Below, in pieces: positions 35,161 through 49,689 of a DNA stretch of 64,000 nucleotides (within the stretch, counting starts at the first letter, position 1; every line of letters starts with the position of its first letter). A program made the translations under genes and the position numbers. The stretch is from Owenia fusiformis (taxonomy: Eukaryota; Annelida; Polychaeta; Sabellida; Oweniidae): contig CAIIXF020000003.1 in the NCBI GenBank assembly GCA_903813345.2, positions 23,079,248 through 23,143,247 of the forward strand, read 5' to 3'. Under the pieces are notes generated by a model that was given only the letters and a program-made list of their open reading frames with translations, was not told the DNA's origin and did no database searches.

Positions 35161-35876
35161 TACAGTAAAACCTGCCCGATGGAATACCTCTCCGTAGGGA
35201 AAGCCTATGAACAAGGAATGTTTTTCAAAAGAACCAAATATTTTTCAATTGACTTACATGTTAATGGACCCTCTCTGTAGGGAAAACCTGTGAACAGGGA
35301 ACAAGGAACACTATTTTGGGACAAATTATGAACATTTTTGGAAAAAATTTGGAATACCCATTGTTTTTCAGAGGTGTGAAGGTCTTAAGCCAATATCTGA
35401 TTCTAAAAAGCTTGAATTAATATGAATAAGATTAAGATAAGCCAATTGTTTACAGGATGTAGCATCCCACCCACTGTTAATTACCCTGATATATTTTAAA
35501 AACTAAAACTAATCTGTTTTTACTTATTATCATGACACTAATTCTTCCTTTCAACAAACCTAATTACATCTAATCAGTCGTGATAATCTAGGGACTGACA
35601 CAATTGTTTTATGAAGATAACAGATAAGTACATGTGTTATGTTGAGCCAAATCTCTTCAAATAGTTTACTGATCCAAACTTCTAGATTATCAATGATATA
35701 AAATGGGGTTGATGAAACTTGGAATTTAGTTCTTACATGCCTTTAGATATACAAATATGCTTATTCGGCAAGTTTGAGTTTGCTGAAAGTGCAGCCCCTC
35801 TCTATAGGGAAAACCTCTGAACAAGGAAACTTTCCTCCAGTCCCAAGAGCATTCCCTGTTTGCAGGTTTTACTGTA
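35161..35876. mobile_element. 'tacagtaaaacctg' element, copy 2 (716 bp)
   Basis: It starts TACAGTAAAACCTGCCC and ends with 'tgcaggttttactgta', the exact inverse of the first 14 bases but one. The interior has several 'tagggaaaacctctgaacaagg' words in direct orientation and no coding frame. TA at both edges fits a Tc1/mariner/pogo-type target site. Confidence 0.8.
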
Positions 35877-35997
35877 TGTACCAACATTGATTAATTTGTC
35901 TCATTAAATATAGATGACCAATTATGTCTTATGTATCAAATCATCTTTGAAGTAATAACAATACCTTCATGAAGTAAAAACCCGTATAGCATATTTA

Positions 35998-37119
35998 TCC
36001 CACCGAATGAAGTTCGAGGGGGATATAGAAAAGCCGTCCGTCCGTCCGTTCGTCCGTCCGTTTGTTCGTGTGTCCAGGCAATAACTCAAATACCGGTTGA
36101 CGGATGTCATTCAAATTTTATAGGATTATGCCTTATGGGTGTAGGACCTCTGCTCGAGAAGGAATTTTCAATATGGCCGCTTAATTCAAAATGGCGGCCA
36201 TTTTTCGGAAAAAATATAATCTTTAATAACTCAAATACTAGTGAATGGATTCGGTTCAAATTTTATATGCTGTTGCCTTGGTACAAAGGAGCCTTGCTCA
36301 AGAAGACATTTTCGAGATGGCCACCAAATTTCAAAATGGCGGCCATTTTTCATAAAAAACGTTATCTTTGATAACTCAAATACCATTGAATGGATTTGGT
36401 TTAAATTTTAAATGCTGATGCCTAGGGACATAGGAGCTCTGCTCAAGAAAGGATTTTCAAGATGGCAACTGAATTCTAAAATGGTGGCCATTTTTCATAA
36501 AAAAACATTATCTTTGATAACTCAATTACCGTTGAATGGATTTGGTTCAAATTTTCCATGATGATGCCTAGGGACAAAGGAGCTCTGCTCGAGAAGGGAT
36601 TTTCAACGTGGTAGCTAAATTTCAAAATGGCGGCCATTTTTCATAAAAGAGCGTAACCTTTGATAACTCAAATACCAGTTGACGGATTTGGTTCAAATTC
36701 TATATGCTGATGCCTAGAGACAAAGAAGTTCTGCTCAAAAATAAATTTTCAAGATGGCCACTGAATTTCAAAATGGCCGCCATTTTTCGTAAAAAAACGT
36801 AATTAATGATAACTCAAATACTAGTGGAAGGATTTGGTTCCAATTTTCTATGCTGATGTTTAGGGAAAAAGGAGATCTGCTTCAGAAGAAATTTCAAAGG
36901 CGATAGCTGAATTTCAAAATGGCTGCCATCTTTGATAACCTTTGATAACCCAGATACCATTGGACGGACATTCTCTGCTAAAGAAGAAATCTAAAGATGA
37001 CAGCTGAATTTCAAAATGGCAAGCATGTTTCATAAAGCCATAATCTTTGATAATTTTTTTTATCAAAACATGTTTTGTTCGATGGGATTTGCTACTCCGT
37101 GGAGTTGCTGTTTTTCTAG
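35998..37119 (+). mobile_element. Non-autonomous Helitron with tandem 146-bp core
   Basis: The 5' end is A|TCCCACCGAATG (TC at 35998). The 3' end is the hairpin 'ctactccgtggagt', then 'tgctgttttt' and CTAG|T (CTAG at 37116-37119). TC at the 5' end, a hairpin shortly before CTRR at the 3' end, and an A^T target are the diagnostic Helitron termini. Inside are a (GTCC)n tract (36033-36065) and about seven units of ~146 bp with 'tttgataactcaaatacc' and 'aaaatggcggccattttt'. There is no Rep/helicase, so it needs a helper. It lies in the intron of the GPCR gene. Confidence 0.82.
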
Positions 37120-37975
37120 TTTCATTTGGGTATAATTGGTAGTTGTATAAATCAGAATGACCTGATTTGCTATTTCCAATGCCCGTTATCCATCATTTAT
37201 AAATTTATTCATTTGTAATATCCCAGATGCGAGTAGAAATAATCTTGATTTACTTCATTAAAGATTCACAATTCAGTCAAGCTGATGTCATATTTGGAAT
37301 CTGCATGTAAAATTACATTTAGAAATGTGATTTTGAAAAGAGTTTATCAACTTTGAAAATTTAATTTTCTTTGAAAATGTGACTTCTAGGTCGGGGAGAT
37401 TCCCCATAGACCCCATGTTGTAAAACCACAAAAAGTGAAATATCTTTTCTTGTGTTGGGTAGATAATATTTTCTTTTACTGGACATATTTTAATTTGTAT
37501 AACTATCAGATACATAAAGGTAATATGAAAAGTGAACCACTAAAACTGATGCATATTCAAGTTTAAGGGAATTTTGTAATACCCTGCCATGTTAATTCCC
37601 CCGAATCAGCCACCTGGTGGCGAAACTGGTAACTACTTACTCGCATCTGAGTAATTGAATTCTACTGTCTATTGTCTAAAGCCTCGCAAACCCTTAACTT
37701 AAATCTTAACTTAAATTGTATTTTGGATTTTTTACTTATAGATACTACCCAAAAAGAAGCTGCCAGTATTTTGTGTAAAACATTCAAGATGTACATGTAA
37801 TACATTTAAAATATTTGATATGAAATACATGATAGACAACATCAATTACGTTTATATGATATACATTGAATATGCAATTTACTGCTTTACTGGTGTGCCA
37901 AAATATAATACCTGATTTAAAAAATGATGATTACATTGTCACTTAATTCCTTTACTTTTAATATGTTTAACCTAC

Positions 37976-38342
37976 CTAGAACCCGTTCAATGGTCAGTGC
38001 TGCCAGAAGCCATCCTGAGGCAGTTGTTGTTACTTTAATGATAAAGTACCATAGCTTGCAGAACCAGGGGTACTGATTTGGGAGGTCGATCCCAGTTAGA
38101 CCACGGAGCGCATGACGTAAGAATTGAGCCCATATGATGACAGTGCAGTCTGTCACTGATAGAGCGAATAGATAAACACCCGTAGTGGTTGTTCGAAATT
38201 TTTTCCTGAGAAGAACAATCATCGATAATACATTTCCGATGATTCCAATGACCAATAGAATGATCCCACCATATTTGTAGATATTCTGACTGAGCTGATA
38301 TTCCCAGTAGTCCTCTAATGGTGTATCGCTACAGTTCATCAT
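37976..38342 (-). CDS. Class A GPCR, exon 1: N-terminus to TM3
   Basis: ATG 38342 opens MMNCSDTPLEDYWEY, a short extracellular tail with the N-glycosylation sequon NCS and no signal peptide. Next come TM1 (GGIILLVIGIIGNVLSMIVL, with the GN motif), TM2 (GVYLFALSVTDCTVIIWAQF, with the conserved Asp), the first-loop Trp and Cys (PWFCKLWYF) and TM3 running to TIERVL, where ER stands for the DRY motif. The donor is cta g|GTAGGT at 37975, 367 bp from the start. Joining to exon 2 restores one frame of 403 codons. The intron (33114-37975) contains a Helitron and several smaller elements. A second ATG follows immediately, so the true start could be either. Confidence 0.88.
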
Positions 38343-40219
38343 GATCCTCTTGTTTGATGAGTTGATTTGCGATAGATAATTTTAAAATGAGTGCCAGTCA
38401 GCATATAAGCTGAGTTGTTAATCTCATCAACATGTTTGCTCGTAGTATGTATCTCAGTTTGTTGATAATAAAGCATCGTTTGGAATTATTATTAGTTATT
38501 TATAAGCTGATTAGCTTACAACTAGGTGCAGATTCATAATTAAATCATAAATGTGATGTATTCAATTAGTTAAAAAATCAGTGCTTAATAATTTATTAAA
38601 TATCAAGTTCAATTAAAATTAGTTTAAAATGAATACCCCCAGCTGTGTATATTATGTGATATGATGCTCAGTGGCAGGCATGATTCTCATATTTTTTGCT
38701 TCCTAACCTTATGAGGGTTGACTCTGTTCATAACCATCAATTTGAAATCACTTGCAGAACATTAATTGTTGATTATATCCTCCTGTTAAACAGACCCTAT
38801 CTGGTAAATATAAAGCCCTCAAAACTAAAAAGTGTTCCAAATTAGAGAGGTCTAATGACATAAAATCAGAAAGTTGGGTTTCTTAAAAATGATCAATTGT
38901 GAGGTATTCCACATACAAAGGTGTTCAACATGAAAAGGTGTTCCGCTATAGTTTTGCACTTACATCAGTATGTTCTTCTTGATAGTTTTAATTGTAACTG
39001 TGCTTTCTAGTTTTCTCCTTAATAAATACACTGTTGGTATCTAAATATTATTGTAATAATAACTTTTAGTTTTTCAACCAAGGTTTATTGAAGATGTCAG
39101 AAGTCATTCAATGAGTTTTCTGGAATATTACATGTAGATAATTCTTTCATTTTAATAAATGTTCCAAATGTTTCATACTTTTCCATTTGCTATATGTTCT
39201 TAAATATTATTATTAAATGTTTCTCTAGCATGGTGTCCTGTCACTGTTATTCACTGAGTGAAGAATCAATAACTTCCATTTTTGATTTCAGAAAACAATA
39301 TTTGAATATCTTGTTTTTTAGAATATAACATGCAATATGCATGTTGTACTGGTACTATATTCAATTCCTTCTCATATGAGTTCTGCATCGTGCCTTTATA
39401 ATAATCATCATTTCTCTATATTGATATTGTGAATTATGGCAAAGCCTTTAAGTAATGACAAACATATAACGTTTCAAACCTTAACAGTGAAAATGCTAAC
39501 GATTGTTTGATAATGATACAAACTATGTGTGAAGTTCTGATTTTCTGTACTAGAACTTTGCTTGTATTCGCGAATGTAACTTTCGGCTGTTGACTACCGG
39601 ATTAACCTACTATTTTATGACCAACTCATTTAAAATATGAATGTTGGCAGGTACTATTCATATTTAAATGAATTGCCCATAAAATATATTCTGTAACATT
39701 TGTTGCATTAATTAACTTTCATGACATCATTCACTTTCCATGTATCAATTTAGTTTTGACTGATATCATGCAATTAATACAATATTCTTGTCAATTTGCT
39801 ACAATAGAGGAGTTTCTAAATGATTTTGAAATCTCGCTAATTCTCGTTTTTTCATGAGATTTTAAGAGATTTGCACATTTTACCTCTAATGACTTACTTT
39901 TCTTTCTTTTTAATAGCATATTTGACTTCAGTGATATGTTTCCTACAATAATAGCTTTGATTTACACATTTATGTCATTTAAATCATTCTCCATGACATT
40001 TAAAAAAAACTTGGGCCAAATCTCCATTGATGTTATGCTAAAATTCTTTAAAACCATGGTTTAATCGTATGACAACCATCATTTTCATGTTTAATCACAA
40101 TATGTTCATTGACAGGGTCATTTAATAGTATGCCATTCAAATTTCAGACAGATTTAACTAAGACTTAAGGAAAAAATAATGATAGGCCATTCAATATGGT
40201 GAAATTCAGCACGAGTTGG
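38343..40219. other. Non-coding stretch upstream of the GPCR
   Basis: This presumably includes the GPCR promoter. It holds degraded 'ggtgttccacat' words related to the 'tacagtaaaacctg' family (about 38820-38960) and a palindromic MITE at 39553. No exon was recognised. Confidence 0.5.
39553..39690. mobile_element. Palindromic 'ctttcggctgt' MITE, copy 1
   Basis: The left arm ('tgtattcgcgaatgtaactt', 'taccggattaacctactatt', 'ttatgaccaactcatttaaa') is followed by a partial inverted right arm ('tattcatatttaaatgaatt', 'gcccataaaatatattctgt'). The left arm matches the one at 56930-57112; the right arm here is eroded. Confidence 0.75.
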
Positions 40220-40719
40220 NNNNNNNNNNNNNNNNNNNNNNNNNNNNNNNNNNNNNNNNNNNNNNNNNNNNNNNNNNNNNNNNNNNNNNNNNNNNNNNNN
40301 NNNNNNNNNNNNNNNNNNNNNNNNNNNNNNNNNNNNNNNNNNNNNNNNNNNNNNNNNNNNNNNNNNNNNNNNNNNNNNNNNNNNNNNNNNNNNNNNNNNN
40401 NNNNNNNNNNNNNNNNNNNNNNNNNNNNNNNNNNNNNNNNNNNNNNNNNNNNNNNNNNNNNNNNNNNNNNNNNNNNNNNNNNNNNNNNNNNNNNNNNNNN
40501 NNNNNNNNNNNNNNNNNNNNNNNNNNNNNNNNNNNNNNNNNNNNNNNNNNNNNNNNNNNNNNNNNNNNNNNNNNNNNNNNNNNNNNNNNNNNNNNNNNNN
40601 NNNNNNNNNNNNNNNNNNNNNNNNNNNNNNNNNNNNNNNNNNNNNNNNNNNNNNNNNNNNNNNNNNNNNNNNNNNNNNNNNNNNNNNNNNNNNNNNNNNN
40701 NNNNNNNNNNNNNNNNNNN
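40220..40719. other. Assembly gap (500 N)
   Basis: Exactly 500 ambiguous bases; the true size is unknown. Missing exons of SEH1 (its 3' half) or of Gs-alpha (its C-terminus) could be hidden here. The order and orientation of the two sides depend on scaffolding. Confidence 0.99.
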
Positions 40720-43273
<2,554 letters not shown>

Positions 43274-43509
43274 TTACATAATTACTTAGGCACAATTCTA
43301 ATAATTTGGATAAATATGTTTCAGGGTGCTATTATCATTCATCGTCAATGTGCATACATTATGTTCAACTTGAAAAAAAAGTTTCTTACATCCAGTATAA
43401 TGTAGATTTTAATTTTAGTTTTATTTTACAGAATTATTTATAGATGTGTGATGTTACTGGTTGTCTTCCACACTGTTTGTCAGATACATAAAGTAGTCCC
43501 AGTAACTTA

Positions 43510-43720
43510 ACAAGTGATCCAGATGGGGAACTGACTGGTCCAGTTAAGACTAGTCCATGTCCAAATAAACTTACTGGGTCAGATAACTTATTGACTGGTC
43601 CAGACACTTACTGGATTGTCAAGATAATTGACCAGTTAAGGTCCAGATAACTGACTAGTTAAGGTCCAGAAAACTAACTGGTCCAGATTAATGACTGGTT
43701 GGTTCCCAAAACTAGTTGTT
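43510..43720. repeat. Degenerate 'aactgactggtccag' repeat (Gs-alpha intron)
   Basis: There are about nine loosely spaced copies of 'aactgactggtccag' and 'gttaaggtccagataactga', with no fixed period. Confidence 0.6.
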
Positions 43721-43783
43721 CACCAACCAAAATAATTTTACTTTTGTTACAGAAAATAATTCAGATCTTTAAATGAAACTTAC

Positions 43784-43960
43784 CGTTGTTCCAGATACTT
43801 TAAAAGGTTCCAGGGATTCCTTGAGCCTATTCTGACTTGGATCTTCCGAAGAACTAAGTTATAGCTACTGCATGCTGTTACAAAGATAATAGCTGTGACG
43901 TCGTTAAAACATTGTATCCATTTACGCCGCTCATCTCTCTGCCCTCCGACATCAAACATA
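43784..43960 (-). CDS. GNAS: Gs-alpha, switch II exon with frameshifts
   Basis: After 'ttatttacag' the exon reads (H)[18 protein letters not shown] and [25 protein letters not shown] is the G3 box with the catalytic Gln, and [18 protein letters not shown] is switch II and strand beta-4. The frame then breaks: an expected base is missing after LVLR, the next frame gives [16 protein letters not shown], and after another missing base the third frame gives SIWNN before the donor at 43783. A further base is needed at the splice junction to make Arg-Trp. Two of the three losses shorten homopolymers (GGG, AAAA). Either the gene is a decayed copy or the sequence is under-polished. Confidence 0.88.
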
Positions 43961-44390
43961 CTGTAAATAAAGAGGAACTCATTTTAAATCTATTATTATA
44001 CTTAATAATATAAAAGTTTAACATATCAATAAATGGGTGATACATAAAAAATATTATTAAAAAAATTAAAATTTTGTGTCTGGTACAAAATAACACATTG
44101 CTAATTTTGAGTTAGATATTAGTTAACATTAGGTGTTAGTTTCATATCAAAACCATGGACTTACACATGTATAAATCTTTTCATATATCATGATGAATGA
44201 ATGACATAACACATTTTGCACGGAAATTGGGTATAACATGATTATTGTACCATTGTCTTCATAATGGATATTTGCAAATTCTGTTTTTAAGGAACATGCC
44301 TACATGTTTAAAGTCAATCAGATTAGTCCAATAATTCTTTGTCAATGAAACTATAACAGATATTGCTTTACGTCTTCACTTACATAACTA

Positions 44391-44574
44391 CGGTGTAACC
44401 TTTATATCTGAACACCTCTCTAATCCAAAAGCTCTCAATGTGAAAATTTTGCTCGGTCCTAGATTTATCATCTCACATCGACATACATGTACATAAAACC
44501 TTGAAATGTGAACCTGCTCATCCAAACACTTAGGCCGATCCAGAGGCGTTCAGATTAGATGGGTTTTACTGTAC
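44391..44574. mobile_element. 'gtaaaacctgtc' MITE, copy 3 (Gs-alpha intron)
   Basis: The left end 'acggtgtaacctttatatctgaacacctctctaatcc' and the right end 'cagattagatgggttttactgta' are inverted and match the element at 52802 along its length. Confidence 0.75.
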
Positions 44575-45695
44575 GTATCATCGTTATGTATTCATTGAAT
44601 AAGTTTCTCATTGATCTGACCTTTGTCTCGAAAATTTACAATTATTTTTAGTTACAATATGATATACCCATATCAAGTTGCCTTGGTAATATATATTGTC
44701 TAGCATTTTCCTTCAGTTAAACATTGTTGAATTATTACATTACTGTTACAGAAGCCCATGCCAAGTACAAAGGAGGAAGCCAAAACAATATGTCACGTCA
44801 CGTAATATATAATAAAAATGTCACTATTTTAGAATATTTAGTTAAAGCCCCTACATTTTATCTTATTGTACTAGCACGCAGAATAAAATCAGGCTAATTT
44901 TTTAAATTTACTACACATGAAATGTTTGTTATATAACACAATACGGAAGTAGAAATGAACGAAATAATGGATGCATGACTTCACATTAGTCTATATATGA
45001 CACCAAGTAGACGTTTCATTTATATTGGTCTTTTCTTTCATATTATAATTGTACTCAATACATACTAGGACAGATACCCTAGTACAAATTTTACAATTTT
45101 TGTTGAAAGATTTCTAGGCTATTTATTTTGGCAACGCAAAATTTCTATTCTGAAGCTGAATTCAAGTAAACATTGTTCTACTAAGACTGTATTGTGCTAC
45201 CTTTAAATAAACTCTGGAGCCTAATAGTCAACTGTTTGATTATGACAAACTAAGAGCCCAACTTAATGCCATTTATTTATTGTATAGTTTCTAAAATCTA
45301 AAATTGTAAATAAAAAAATCATCATTAGACGTGAAAGACCTTTTCCTCAACTAAGTTACATATATTTACGTGCTGAAATCTTATTTTATATTTTGTGTTT
45401 AAGGCATGATGGATGCCATAAAAATTCTCATTTTAACAAAAATAGCACCATTTGATGAGCCTACATAGAGAGAAGGCTGATTTCTCCAAAATAAGCCAAA
45501 AGTAGAAGCTTTTTCTCCAATGGAGAAATTAAGAGCATGAACACACATAAAATATATATGAATATTGGTTCAGATGAATGTCATTTTCTGTATGTTTGTG
45601 TTAAAGTTGTTGAAGTTTTGACAGTCTGACGGATGATAATGTGGTTCTATAGGCCCATTTTAGGGGCAAAAGCACTGAGACTATTCATTCAAAAA

Positions 45696-47000
45696 CCAGA
45701 ACAACGGCAACGCCAAAGCGTAGCGAATCCCATCGAACATTTTTCAAAAGGGGCACCTTCTACCAAAAGTGTCATTAGACAGTGTGCCATGCTTATAATA
45801 TTCACATACCAAATATGAACAAAATCGCTCCACTACTTTTCGAGTTATAGTAAAATACGTTAAAATGGTGGCCATTTTGAAAAATGCCCGCCTTCTACTA
45901 AAGTCTCATTAGACAGTGTGCCATGCTTATAGTATTCACATACCAAATATGAACAAAATCGCTCCACTACTTTTCGAGTTATAGTAAATACGTTAAAATG
46001 GCGGCCATTTTGAAAAATGCCGCCTTCTACCAAAAGTGTCATTAGACAGTGTGCCATGCTTATACGTATTCACGTACCAAATATGAACAAAATCGCTCCA
46101 CTACTTTTCGAGTTATAGTAAAATAGTTAAAATGGCAGCCATTTTCAAAATGTCCGCCATTTTTCAAAATGGCCGCCTTCTACCAAAGTGTCATTAGACA
46201 GTGTGCCATGCTTACAGTATTCACATACCGATATGAACAAAATCGCTCCACTACTTTTCGAGTTATAGTACAATACGTTAAAATGGCGGCCATTTTGAAA
46301 ATGACCGCCCTCTACCAAAAGTGTTATTAACAGTGTGCCATGCTTATACGTATTCACATACCAAATATGAACAAAATCGCTCTATTACTTTTCGAGTTTT
46401 AGTAAAATAGTTAAAATGGCGGCCATTTTTCAAAATGTCCGCCATTTTTCAAAATGGCCGCCTTCTACCAAAGTGTCATTAGACAGTGTGCCATGCTTAT
46501 AGTATTCACATACCAAATATGAACAAAATCGCTCCACTACTTTTCGAGTTACAGCAAAAATCGTAAATACGAGAAAAGGCCGCCATTTTTCAAGATGGCT
46601 GCCATGTGCTTTTTTAATATCTACATTTCTAGCTTTATTAATGTCCTTTATAATTTTTTTTACATTTAAAACATATTGCTATTACAGTTTTACATTTTGC
46701 ACCTAAATTACTGTAAAATCGGCACTAAAATGGCCGCCATTTTTAAATGAGCGGCCATTTTGAAAATCGGCTTTCGAGCAGAACTTCTACCCCCATAGGG
46801 TATTTGTATACAAAATATGAATAGAATCGGGCCAACGGTATTTGAGTTATTGCCCAGACGGACGGACGGACGGACGGACGTACGGACGGACGGACGGACG
46901 GACGGACGTACGGACGGACGGACGGACGGACGGACGGACGGACGGACGGACGGACGGACGGAGGCGTTCCCTATATCCCTCCGAACTTCGTTCGATGGGA
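45696..47000 (-). mobile_element. Non-autonomous Helitron with 134/150-bp tandem core (Gs-alpha intron)
   Basis: On the minus strand it starts A|TCCCATCGAACGAAGTTCGG (TC at 47000-46999), almost the same 5' end as the Helitron at 35998. A (GTCC)n tract (46961-46856) and six units spaced 134 or ~150 bp apart follow, with 'cgctccactacttttcgag' and 'aaatggcggccattttg'. The 3' end is the hairpin 'acgccaaagcgt' (as written on plus) and CTGG|T (45699-45696), a CTRR end in an A^T site. It shares termini with the other Helitron, but the core is a different satellite. There are no Rep/helicase genes. Confidence 0.78.
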
Positions 47001-48169
47001 TAACAAAAATATAAAATATGTGTTCCTGAATTTGGTACTTCAGACTGGCTTTTATATGCTCATTTTAAACAGAAATTTTCAAAAGATATTTCATTTTGTT
47101 GAAAAAGTGTTATCAACAGCGGGGGATAGCATGAAGAAATTAAATTTTGTTTTTCTCCAACTGAAGATATTTGGATACAAAATCTGACATATTTCTGCTA
47201 CAATTATGCTATTCAGGTGAAATTAGAGGTTCAAGGATAACTATTGATTTGTCGTTATGGACTCGCAGAAAAAAAGTAACCAAATAAAACATATAATAGA
47301 ACAAGAAAAAAGATGAACTTAAAAGTAAATGTCAAAATCCTAATTTCTATAGTGCTTGAGAATAAACACTCTCCCAAATCAAACATTTCCTCAATATATC
47401 TTCTATTTTTAACATCAAGTCAACTGCGATACAATATTCAAGGCCTGAGCAGAATGTCCTTGAAATGCTACATAACTTGATGAATAAAATACTACAAACG
47501 ACAATTATACAAAGCGAATAAATCGTAAAATGATCTTAATATGGTATTTATTTTATATTTTTATTTACCCCTTAATTTCAAGAGAGGCCATTTTTAGACT
47601 AAATATTGGATTAAGAGAAACCCCATAAAGCAAGATCATGATAGTAATAAGTATACAATAGCATGAGGTTATATTTAGTACAAGAGAGAGACATAATTGC
47701 ATCAGCGAGTCTATTTATAAATATAATGAGATGACTTGATGCATCCCATTTTCTCACATATAACCCATACCTATATAAATAAATGAACCAAGAACATGAC
47801 TTTCACATACAGGTTGTTTCACAAATCATGCAAATCTTTCAATTATTCATCTCTGTGCCAGCCCTAACTTGTAGTTGTTAATTTGTATAATATTTTTAGA
47901 TCTGGTCAATCATACACCTTTTTTATGTAGGTGCCATTACCACAAACTTGCAAAAAATGATGCAACAGGCAACCATACAAACATTTCAAACGGGACATCC
48001 AAGATGCCAGTTTGCTATGTTTTATGACTGTTCAATGCTATCATATATTCTAGCAAATTAACAGTGATGAGTTGAAATTAACTGTATATGGGTTTTATAA
48101 CTTTTTTTTCAATATTCATTTCTGTTGATGTGCCATGCTCAAAGGCATAATCAGATCTATAGGGAGTGA

Positions 48170-48420
48170 TGTAACCCATAATGGCTCAGTTAAGTAAACC
48201 ATAATGATATATTTTAATAACCCATAATGGCATGGTTCAGTAACCATTAATGGCATGGTTTAGTAACCCATAATAGTGGCATGGTTCAGTAACCCACAAT
48301 GGCATGGTTTAGTAACCCATAATAGTGGCATGGTTAAGTAACCCACAATGGCATGGTTTAGTAACTCATAATAGTGACATGGTTAAGTAACCCATAATGG
48401 CATAATTTTGTAACTAATAC
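48170..48420 (+). repeat. 'cccataatggcatggtt' tandem repeat (Gs-alpha intron)
   Basis: About nine copies of 'agtaacccataatggcatggtt', some with an extra 'agt' ('ataatagtggcatgg'), give alternating spacings of roughly 25-30 bp. Confidence 0.85.
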
Positions 48421-48702
48421 ATAAAATTCCCATTTTTACTTATTTCTTTTGGGAGCTTATTAGAATGGTCTAAAGGAAGTATTTTGAATTTTCTAAGCAC
48501 CCGAGAGAATAAAGTATGTGATTTTTTGAACTTGTAACTTTGAATTTTACAATAATTGGCTTGTATTTCCTTGGATGGACTTGCAAAATTTTTACTTACA
48601 AGTCCTTGCACTTGTACCAATTATTCTGAATCTTAGGGTCTGATCAATAAGACACACTGAAATCTTGCATTTTAGAGACAAAGATAAATATCAGAAAAAA
48701 GG

Positions 48703-48830
48703 CAGGCATTAACATGCAAAATGTCACCACCTGCCATTTGTTACAGACAGCATTTGTTAACGACACCAAACACCCTCCACAAAAAAGTTGGAGACTATAA
48801 CTATATGTCACCACTTGCGGTGGTGACATA
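48703..48830 (+). repeat. Short dispersed repeat 'taacatgcaaaatg', copy 5
   Basis: This is one of the best copies: 'attaacatgcaaaatgtc', 'accacctgccatttgttacagac', 'ccacaaaaaagttggagac' and a closing 'tcaccacttgcggtggtga' hairpin. Confidence 0.8.
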
Positions 48831-48857
48831 ATGTTCTAATATATGAATATGTACTTA

Positions 48858-48968
<111 letters not shown>

Positions 48969-49497
48969 CTAAGGAAACTTCTGATATTGTTTAATGTATA
49001 ATCTAAATGAAGTAGGGAAGGGGATAAGAATAGAGTAAAGCAGGGGAAAGAACAGGCTATGCCAAAGGAAGGGGTAAACAAAGAAAAAAGACAAACATAG
49101 AATATGGGCAAGGGCACCAAAGTGGAAAAAAACATGGAACTTGTAAATGAAGCCAGTCACAGTTTTTACAGTTCTGCAAAAATTCAAACTAGAAATGTGA
49201 TAGTTTCAAATATGACAGAAAGAGGGCAGATGTGTTTCAGGGACAGGTTGCTATGTACGTCCAGGGAAACATTTTGTATGTATACCTAAATTACTTAATT
49301 CACATATTTTCCATTTTGTTCATCATGACCCTATTTTAGCTAGTGAGAGATATATATTAAAGGAACAGTAGAGGTTTCAGATTAAACAACAGATGTGACA
49401 CACATCTGAACACATCTCTAGTAATATTAAAAATATCAAAAACTTTTGAAAGATCCATAGGTATAAAGGTAATAAAGAAATATTCCATAGCACTTAC

Positions 49498-49553
49498 TTG
49501 CTCAGATGGTGTATAGTCAGGCATCTTTATTAAATGTACTTTATCCAAAAAAA
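49498..49553 (-). CDS. GNAS: Gs-alpha, exon upstream of switch I
   Basis: A 56-bp exon between 'attttcag' and caa|GTAAGT encodes (F)FLDKVHLIKMPDYTPSEQ, the end of the helical domain leading to switch I. It starts with seven T; six would give the usual Tyr-Phe-Leu-Asp junction, so there may be a one-base insertion or a real Phe. No exon for the preceding N-terminal part (P-loop and most of the helical domain) was recognised to the right, so it lies in long introns beyond the window or escaped notice. Confidence 0.82.
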
Positions 49554-49689
49554 CTGAAAATAAAAAACGAAAGTTTAAATATTTGTTGCAACATAATATA
49601 ACATTTTCAGTAATAATTTTTAACAAATTTTGTTCAAAAACGTTGACCTTATAATTCTATTCATCATTCAAACAGCTATAATTATAGGT

